A stretch of DNA of 38,275 nt, taken from positions 1 through 38,275 of the forward strand of contig JANQPD010000008.1 in assembly GCA_028285465.1 (NCBI GenBank). Direction: 5' to 3'. Positions 32,048-38,275 of the stretch are shown here, one piece after another. The translations under genes and the position numbers were made by a program. How positions within the stretch are numbered: position 1 is the first letter of the stretch; every line of letters starts with the position of its first letter. The notes under the pieces are model-generated. The model was given only the letters and a program-made list of their open reading frames with translations. It made no database searches and was not told the origin of the DNA. This DNA is from Owenweeksia sp. (lineage in GTDB: Bacteria; Bacteroidota; Bacteroidia; Flavobacteriales; Schleiferiaceae).

Positions 32048-33913
32048 ATGGCAGAAACTAATTATACCGAAGACAACATACGTTCACTGGACTGGAAAGA
32101 GCATATCCGTTTACGTCCGGGGATGTATATCGGTAAGCTGGGAGATGGTTCAGCACAAGACGATGGCATCTATATCCTGGTGAAGGAAGTCATTGATAAT
32201 TCTATTGATGAATTTGTTATGGGCAGTGGCCGCACGGTGGAAATTACCGTACGGGACGGCCAGGTTTCCATACGCGACTACGGACGGGGTATTCCCCTGG
32301 GGAAGGTGGTAGATGTGGTGTCGCGTATCAATACCGGGGCAAAGTACGACTCCAAGGCATTCAAAAAATCGGTTGGATTAAACGGGGTCGGAGCCAAGGC
32401 GGTAAACGCCCTATCGGATTATTTCCTGGTGCAATCCATACGGGATGGCAAGAGCAAAACGGCCATCTTTAACAAAGGAGAACTGGTAGAAAACCCGGAA
32501 GTAGAAGAAAGCACAGGCCGTAGAGGCACAAAGATCGTCTTCAGGCCGGATAACTCTATTTTCAAGAATTACCGTTTTGTAAGCGAGTATATTGAGCGCA
32601 TGCTCTGGAATTATGCATACCTGAACCCAGGCCTTACTATTCACTTTAACGGCACTAAGATTTATTCCGAAAACGGACTAAAGGATCTATTGGCGCATAA
32701 CCTGGACGGAGACGAGGTGCTGCACGACATCATTCACCTGAAGGGAGAAGACATAGAAGTAGCGCTTACCCATTCGGAAAAAAGCCAGAGTGAACAATAC
32801 TATTCTTTTGTGAACGGGCAGCATACCACACAAGGCGGTACGCACCAGGGTGCCTTCCGGGAAGCCCTTGTAAAGACATTGCGGGATTTTTACAATAAGA
32901 ATTTTGATCCTTCCGACATACGCCAATCAGTAGTTGGGGCCATTAGCTTAAAAGTAATTGAGCCGGTTTTTGAGTCGCAAACCAAAACCAAATTAGGTTC
33001 CAACGACATGGGACCGGAGGGTCCTACGGTACGCACATTTGTAAACGACTTTCTAAAAACCAGCCTGGATAATTTTCTGCATAAGAACGAAGCTGTTGCG
33101 GAGGCCATCTACAAGAAAATATTGCGGGCGGAAAAGGAAAGAAAAGAATTAAGCGGGATCAAGAAGCTGGCACGCGAACGTGCCAAAAAAGCCTCCCTGC
33201 ACAACCGCAAGCTACGCGATTGCCGGGTGCACTATAACGACCTGAAGAACGAACGCAGGCTGGAAACCACCTTGTTCATCACGGAAGGAGACTCGGCATC
33301 GGGCTCCATTACCAAGTCGCGCGACGTAAATACCCAGGCGGTATTCAGCTTAAAGGGAAAACCGCTGAATTGTTACGGGCTCACAAAAAAAGTGGTGTAC
33401 GAGAACGAGGAATTCAACCTCCTGCAGGCGGCCCTTAACATTGAAGAGGGCCTGGAAGACCTGCGCTACAACAATGTAGTCATCGCCACGGATGCAGATG
33501 TGGACGGAATGCACATCCGCCTTTTACTAATCACGTTCTTCTTACAGTTTTTCCCGGAGCTGGTTAGGTCCAGGCACTTATATATCATGCAAACCCCTTT
33601 ATTCCGGGTACGCAATAAAAAAACAACGCTGTATTGCTACAGTGAAGAAGAACGCAGGGCAGCTTTGGTGCAGTTAGGCGTTAAATCCGAGATTACGCGT
33701 TTTAAAGGCTTGGGAGAGATCTCCCCTGATGAGTTTAAGAATTTTATAGGGGAAGACATAAGGTTGGAGCCCGTTATGCTTGGGAAAGACCTTACCATTG
33801 ATCAACTGCTTGAGTTCTACATGGGAAAGAACACACCAAAACGTCAGGAATTTATTATTGAAAACCTACGCGTAGAAAAAGACGTAGTAGAAGAAAGTGC
33901 AAAAACGGCGTAG
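32048..33913 (+). CDS. parE: DNA topoisomerase IV subunit B (ParE-type)
   Basis: The 621-residue type IIA topoisomerase subunit has the GHKL ATPase domain (RPGMYIG near 22-28, [18 protein letters not shown]), the transducer domain, and the TOPRIM region with EGDSASGS (413-420) and DADVDG (482-487) that bind magnesium. Length is in the ParE range and the gene pairs with a ParC-type subunit downstream, so topoisomerase IV is likelier than gyrase. It unlinks daughter chromosomes. A 157-residue membrane protein gene separates it from parC. Confidence 0.93.
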   Translation: MAETNYTEDNIRSLDWKEHIRLRPGMYIGKLGDGSAQDDGIYILVKEVIDNSIDEFVMGSGRTVEITVRDGQVSIRDYGRGIPLGKVVDVVSRINTGAKYDSKAFKKSVGLNGVGAKAVNALSDYFLVQSIRDGKSKTAIFNKGELVENPEVEESTGRRGTKIVFRPDNSIFKNYRFVSEYIERMLWNYAYLNPGLTIHFNGTKIYSENGLKDLLAHNLDGDEVLHDIIHLKGEDIEVALTHSEKSQSEQYYSFVNGQHTTQGGTHQGAFREALVKTLRDFYNKNFDPSDIRQSVVGAISLKVIEPVFESQTKTKLGSNDMGPEGPTVRTFVNDFLKTSLDNFLHKNEAVAEAIYKKILRAEKERKELSGIKKLARERAKKASLHNRKLRDCRVHYNDLKNERRLETTLFITEGDSASGSITKSRDVNTQAVFSLKGKPLNCYGLTKKVVYENEEFNLLQAALNIEEGLEDLRYNNVVIATDADVDGMHIRLLLITFFLQFFPELVRSRHLYIMQTPLFRVRNKKTTLYCYSEEERRAALVQLGVKSEITRFKGLGEISPDEFKNFIGEDIRLEPVMLGKDLTIDQLLEFYMGKNTPKRQEFIIENLRVEKDVVEESAKTA

Positions 33914-33918
33914 GTAGA

Positions 33919-34392
33919 ATGAGGTTGAATTCGGAAAGTGGGGTAAAATACCTTAAACTATTTTACCTGCTGTGTTTTTTTGCTTTGGTGTTCGACTTAG
34001 TTATTTTAAATGTAGATGGTAGCTTTGGCAAGCTGACGAAAATATCGCCTGCAGCACTCCTTTTATTGGGAGGGATCTGGTACAGGGGGCTTGCAAATTT
34101 TGTTTACGATAGCGATGGCGAAGTGTTGAACATTACTGCCCGGGACCCGAACCTTAGCTGGATAAGCAGAAGGCTTTTTGTACAGCACATGGAATTTCCA
34201 AAGCGGAAACTAGCCGGATACCGGATAAGCAAACTCCCTTTCAGGCGTACGCTTACCCTGGAGATCGACAGTAGAAATGGAACGCTTAAAAAAGAGAAGT
34301 TTAGTATAAGTTATTTGAAAAGACAGGAGTTGCGTGACCTGGAACGTTCTTTAGAACGCGTAGTCTCCGGAAAAAAGAATGTAAATGGCTGA
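33919..34392 (+). CDS. small two-span membrane protein in the topoisomerase IV operon
   Basis: The 157-residue protein has two membrane spans (about 10-30 and 40-60) and a basic soluble C-terminal domain from about 63 with strand-rich RRTLTLEIDSRNG and KKEKFSISYLKRQELRDLE, which may be PH-like. It starts five bases after parE and its end overlaps parC by eight bases, so it is translated with the topoisomerase. No family is recognised. Confidence 0.75.
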   Translation: MRLNSESGVKYLKLFYLLCFFALVFDLVILNVDGSFGKLTKISPAALLLLGGIWYRGLANFVYDSDGEVLNITARDPNLSWISRRLFVQHMEFPKRKLAGYRISKLPFRRTLTLEIDSRNGTLKKEKFSISYLKRQELRDLERSLERVVSGKKNVNG

Positions 34393-36985
34393 GGAAGAAA
34401 TAAATGATCCAGCCTTGGGGAGGGAGGGAGAAGAGCCCGAGGTTACCATTACCCGTGTATCGGGTATGTACGAAGATTACTTTCTTGATTACGCCTCTTA
34501 TGTGATCCTCGAAAGAGCCGTACCTGCGTTGAACGATGGGTTGAAGCCTGTGCAGCGCAGGATCTTCCATGCCATGCGCGATATGGAAGATGGTCGCTAC
34601 CACAAAGTGGCCAACATCATTGGGCAGACGATGAAATTTCACCCGCATGGGGATGCCTCCATCGGAGATGCCCTGGTGCAACTCGGGCAAAAGGACCTGA
34701 TGATCGACACCCAGGGGAACTGGGGCAATATACTTACCGGGGATGGAGCTGCTGCCCCGCGTTACATTGAAGCCAGGCTCACCAAATTTGCCCTGGAAGT
34801 AGCTTTTAGTCCCAAAGTTACCGAATGGCAGGCCAGTTATGACGGAAGGGGAAAAGAACCTGTACACCTGCCGGTGAAGTTCCCCTTATTGCTTGCCCAG
34901 GGGGTAGAAGGAATTGCAGTGGGGCTTTCCACCAAGATAATGCCGCACAATTTCAACGAGCTTATTGACGCCAGCATTAAATACCTAAGAGGGCGCAGTT
35001 TTCAGTTGTTTCCCGATTTTCCCACGGGTGGAATAGCAGACTTCAGCAACTACAACAAAGGCGTACGCGGTGGGCGGATCCGGGTTCGTGCCCGGATCAA
35101 CATCGAAGACAAAAAAACGCTCACCATTACGGAGTTGCCTTTTGGCAAGGACACGGGAAGCCTCATCGACAGCATTATAAAGGCCAATGACAAAGGCAAG
35201 ATCAAAGTCAAAAAAATTGAAGACAATACCAGCGACAAAGTAGAGATCCTGGTGCATCTCGCACCCGGGGTAAGCCCGGATAAGATGAAGGATGCCCTGT
35301 ATGCCTTTACGGATTGCGAGATATCCATAGCTCCACTGGCCTGTACCATTGAGGATGACAAACCTCATTTCCTGGATGTACACGAGATCCTGAAGTTATC
35401 TGCTGACCGTACGGTTCACCTTTTGCAGCGCGAACTTGAAATCCAGTTAGGTGAACTGCAGGAGCAGTGGCACTTCGCTTCCCTGGAGCGCATTTTCATT
35501 GAAGAGAAGATCTACCGCGACATAGAGGAAGCCGAAACCTGGGAGCAGGTAATCTCCTTTATTCGGGAAGGACTTCAACCGCATATCGGACATTTGTTGC
35601 GTGAAGTAACCGATGAGGACATTGTCAAGCTTACAGAGATCCGCATTAAGCGCATTTCAAAGTTTGACAAGGCCAAAGCCGATGACCACATCCTGGACCT
35701 GGAAGGCAAAATAGAAGAGGTTAAGCATCACCTGGCAAACCTGGTAGATTTTGCCGTAGCCTATTTTAAGCGCATAAAAAGCAAGTACGGTGCGGGGCGT
35801 GAGCGTAAAACAGAAATAAAGCGCTTTGAAGATATTGATGCCACCAAAGTGGCCATCGCTAATGTAAAGCTCTATGCCAACCGTCAGGAAGGATTTATAG
35901 GCACCGGCCTGCGGAAGGATGAGTTTATTACGGATTGTAGCGATATAGACGACATCATCGTGTTTATGCGCGATGGCAAAATGATGGTAACCAAAGTAGA
36001 CCAGAAAACCTATTTAGGGAAAAACATCATTCATGTAGCGGTATGGAAAAAAGGAGATAAGCGCACCATTTACAATATGATCTACCGCGATGGAGCTAAA
36101 GGAGCATCTTATATGAAGCGGTTCAATGTAACCAGCATCACCCGCGATAAGGAATACGACCTTACGGCAGGTTCAAAAGGCTCAGAGGTATTGTATTTTA
36201 CAGCCAACCCGAATGGGGAGGCCGAAACCGTTACCGTTTTTTTAAGGGCCCTGCAGAAACTGCGTAAGCTCAAGTTTGAGGTTGATTTTTCAGACCTTGC
36301 CATTAAAGGGCGTGGCGCCAAAGGGAATATTGCCACCAAATACCCGGTGAAGAAAATAGAATTGAAAGAAGAAGGCATTTCTACGCTGGCAGCAAGAAAA
36401 ATATGGTTTGACGAAACGGTGAACCGCTTGAATGCAGATGGCAGGGGAAATCTATTGGGGCAGTTTAAAGGAGACGACCGTATATTGGAGATCACCCAAA
36501 GCGGGCATTACCGTTTACTGAGCTTTGATTTGAGTACGCACTTTGATGAAGACATGATCCACCTGGAGAAATTTAGACCCGAACAACCCGTTTCGGCTAT
36601 TTACTTCGATGGGGAAAAGCAGCTGTACTATGTAAAACGATTCTTGCCGGAACTAAGCGATAAAAAGGAGATCTTTATTTCAGAGAGCGAAGGCTCTTTC
36701 CTGGAAGTAGTATCTACGGAAAGCATACCCAGGGTAGAAGTAGTATACCGGAAGAGAGGAGGTGTACAAAAAGACCCCGATGAAATTGTGCTCAGTGAGT
36801 TCATTGCGGTAAAAGGAATGAAGGCCCAAGGCAACCAATTGACCAAAGAAGCAGTCAAACAAGTGAACATGCTGGAACCTTTGGAGCCGGAACCCGTTGA
36901 AGAGGAGGCGGAGGAGGCAGGTAATGATTCCCATAATGGAGAATCGGACGCTCCGCAGGCCACCTTACTATTTGATGATCTATGA
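34385..36985 (+). CDS. parC: DNA topoisomerase IV subunit A (ParC-type)
   Basis: The 866-residue protein has the winged-helix DNA-binding domain with ALNDGLKPVQRRIFHAM and KFHPHGDASIGDALV, and the catalytic Tyr127 in GAAAPRYIEARL. The tower and coiled-coil gate follow (about 340-480), then a C-terminal beta-pinwheel-like region and an acidic tail EPEPVEEEAEEAG. It cuts and rejoins both strands while ParE drives the cycle with ATP. The stop overlaps the start of the next gene (ATGA, 36982-36985). Confidence 0.93.
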   Translation: MAEEEINDPALGREGEEPEVTITRVSGMYEDYFLDYASYVILERAVPALNDGLKPVQRRIFHAMRDMEDGRYHKVANIIGQTMKFHPHGDASIGDALVQLGQKDLMIDTQGNWGNILTGDGAAAPRYIEARLTKFALEVAFSPKVTEWQASYDGRGKEPVHLPVKFPLLLAQGVEGIAVGLSTKIMPHNFNELIDASIKYLRGRSFQLFPDFPTGGIADFSNYNKGVRGGRIRVRARINIEDKKTLTITELPFGKDTGSLIDSIIKANDKGKIKVKKIEDNTSDKVEILVHLAPGVSPDKMKDALYAFTDCEISIAPLACTIEDDKPHFLDVHEILKLSADRTVHLLQRELEIQLGELQEQWHFASLERIFIEEKIYRDIEEAETWEQVISFIREGLQPHIGHLLREVTDEDIVKLTEIRIKRISKFDKAKADDHILDLEGKIEEVKHHLANLVDFAVAYFKRIKSKYGAGRERKTEIKRFEDIDATKVAIANVKLYANRQEGFIGTGLRKDEFITDCSDIDDIIVFMRDGKMMVTKVDQKTYLGKNIIHVAVWKKGDKRTIYNMIYRDGAKGASYMKRFNVTSITRDKEYDLTAGSKGSEVLYFTANPNGEAETVTVFLRALQKLRKLKFEVDFSDLAIKGRGAKGNIATKYPVKKIELKEEGISTLAARKIWFDETVNRLNADGRGNLLGQFKGDDRILEITQSGHYRLLSFDLSTHFDEDMIHLEKFRPEQPVSAIYFDGEKQLYYVKRFLPELSDKKEIFISESEGSFLEVVSTESIPRVEVVYRKRGGVQKDPDEIVLSEFIAVKGMKAQGNQLTKEAVKQVNMLEPLEPEPVEEEAEEAGNDSHNGESDAPQATLLFDDL

Positions 36986-38275
36986 AACACTTTTATTTGC
37001 TTTTTTCCCTTTTGTTGGGGCTGGGAAACACTTCTTTAAAAGCACAAAACAGGCTCAACGTACACTTTCAGTCAAATCTTCCCTATAGCAACGACCTGAA
37101 CGACATCTGGGGTTATGCGGATACAGCTGGTAATGAGTATGCTTTAGTAGGGGTAAGAACAGGTTTTTCTGTAATTGACGTTACAGACCCTTCAAACCCG
37201 GTGGAAAAATTCTTCATACCGGGGGCCTTTAGTGTGTGGCGCGACATCAAAACGTGGAACCATTATGCCTACGTAGTACATGACGGCTTTTTTTCGGGTA
37301 CCAGTGATGGGATAATGATCGTGGATATGGACAGTGTAAACGAAGCCAAACCGGCAGTGACCAGGTTTTATCCGAGCTTGATGATTGACACGAACGTATC
37401 GATCACTTTTAACAGGGCGCACAACATCTATATTGATGAGAATGGAATCCTGTATGTTTTTGGTTCCAACCTGGGTGTAGGCGGGGCCCTGATGTTCGAC
37501 TTAAGCCAGGATCCCGAAAACCCGGTTTATGTGGGAAACTGGAATGAGCAGTATTTGCATGACGGGGTTGCCCGGGGAGACACCTTGTGGGGAGCAGCGG
37601 TACTGGCCGGTAATTTTTATGCGGTAGATGTCAGCATAAAGTCACTGCCCCTAACCATGGGAAGTCAGAGCACGCCTAGCTCCTTTACGCATAACATCTG
37701 GTTTTCTGACGACAATAAAACGGTATTTACAACCGATGAGATTGCCGGAGCCTTTGTAACCAGCTATGATGTAAGCGATCTGAACAACATAAGAGAATTA
37801 GACCGCATACGAACGAGTTATGGAGGTGCGGATGTAATTCCCCATAATGCACACGTATATGGCGATTTTGTAGTAAACTCCTATTACAGTTCAGGCTTGC
37901 AGGTCCTTGACGCTACTTACCCCGATATTATGATAGAAGTGGGGTATTACGATACTTCCGATTCCGTTGGGGATGGCTTTAACGGGGCATGGGGTGCATA
38001 CCCATACTTACCTAGTGGAAATGTATTGATCTCCGATATCCAGGAAGGTTTATTTGTGCTCAGTGCAGACTACCTTAAGGGCTGTTACCTCGATGTAGAG
38101 GTAGTAGATTCCCTTACAAAGCAGGGCATTCCGGGTGCACAGGTGGAGGTACTGGCTAGCGCTGTAAATGAACAGGCCAGCATATTCGGGAAGTTGCGTA
38201 CGGGCTTTGAAGCCCCCGGCACATACGATATGGTGGTTAGTAAACCGGGTTATATTACCGATACGGTAGAAATTG
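36982..38275 (+). CDS. choice-of-anchor-B family beta-propeller protein, 3' end outside window
   Basis: 431 codons are open to the window end. A signal peptide (KHFYLLFSLLLGLGNTSLKA) is followed by LVIVD-like blades typical of the choice-of-anchor-B family: NDIWGYADTAGNEYALVG, TGFSVIDVTDPSNP, HYAYVVHDGFF, GIMIVDMDS, LHDGVARGDTLWGAAV, SGLQVLDATYPD. After about residue 370 comes a carboxypeptidase-regulatory-like segment CYLDVEVVDSLTKQGIPGAQ. In Bacteroidota such proteins often end in a type IX secretion sorting domain, which would lie beyond the window. The ATG overlaps the parC stop by four bases, an odd partner for a secreted protein. Confidence 0.87.
   Translation, partial: MKHFYLLFSLLLGLGNTSLKAQNRLNVHFQSNLPYSNDLNDIWGYADTAGNEYALVGVRTGFSVIDVTDPSNPVEKFFIPGAFSVWRDIKTWNHYAYVVHDGFFSGTSDGIMIVDMDSVNEAKPAVTRFYPSLMIDTNVSITFNRAHNIYIDENGILYVFGSNLGVGGALMFDLSQDPENPVYVGNWNEQYLHDGVARGDTLWGAAVLAGNFYAVDVSIKSLPLTMGSQSTPSSFTHNIWFSDDNKTVFTTDEIAGAFVTSYDVSDLNNIRELDRIRTSYGGADVIPHNAHVYGDFVVNSYYSSGLQVLDATYPDIMIEVGYYDTSDSVGDGFNGAWGAYPYLPSGNVLISDIQEGLFVLSADYLKGCYLDVEVVDSLTKQGIPGAQVEVLASAVNEQASIFGKLRTGFEAPGTYDMVVSKPGYITDTVEI

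Overview
The window looks like chromosome from a member of the Bacteroidota, most likely Flavobacteriales. The reasons are the order rpmB-rpmG-DUF4295-ftsY, transketolase split into two genes, a topoisomerase IV operon parE-parC, bacillithiol deacetylase bshB1, CxpD/LVIVD-type surface proteins, SPII lipoproteins, and promoters that fit the Bacteroidota pattern TTG-N16..20-TAnnTTTG rather than the sigma-70 pattern. The genus cannot be named from sequence alone.

Region 1 (1-10340, all minus strand) is an envelope polysaccharide block. Two membrane proteins related to GT-C glycosyltransferases (584 and 474 aa) come first, then recG with its own promoter. A run of genes joined by 4-base ATGA overlaps follows: a sulfotransferase, the ABC-2 permease, its Wzt-like ATPase, a second sulfotransferase-like protein, and two GT2 glycosyltransferases, the last cut by the window edge. 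The natural reading is export and decoration, possibly sulfation, of a surface glycan.

Region 2 (10341-16255, plus strand) follows a 365-base non-coding gap. It holds cinA, then L28, L33, a DUF4295 protein, ftsY, a secreted probable beta-barrel protein, and rimO. A 194-base inverted-repeat element (two REP-like units head to head) fills the space between rimO and the convergent ribH.

Region 3 (16444-22731) has ribH with a membrane-anchored TPR protein (minus), recF with a dciA-like gene (plus), ndk (minus), a probable surface lipoprotein and bshB1 (plus), a GT4 glycosyltransferase and tRNA-His (minus).

Region 4 (22818-27399) is the most unusual. A minus-strand operon of ECF sigma factor, one-TM putative anti-sigma factor and a periplasmic Spy/CpxP-like protein diverges from a 411-aa beta-propeller lipoprotein. 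Downstream of that lipoprotein are two copies of a roughly 32-base element, each followed by an intrinsic terminator. The second copy sits just before a 69-aa lipoprotein that carries the same short motif as the N-terminus of the 411-aa one. The sigma gene reads through upstream of its only canonical start and may begin at ATT. A TPR/YaiO-like outer membrane protein ends the block.

Region 5 (27472-38275) holds the split transketolase genes with a secreted von Willebrand A protein between them (minus), then ychF, parE, a small membrane protein, parC, and the start of a secreted choice-of-anchor-B beta-propeller protein that runs off the window (plus).
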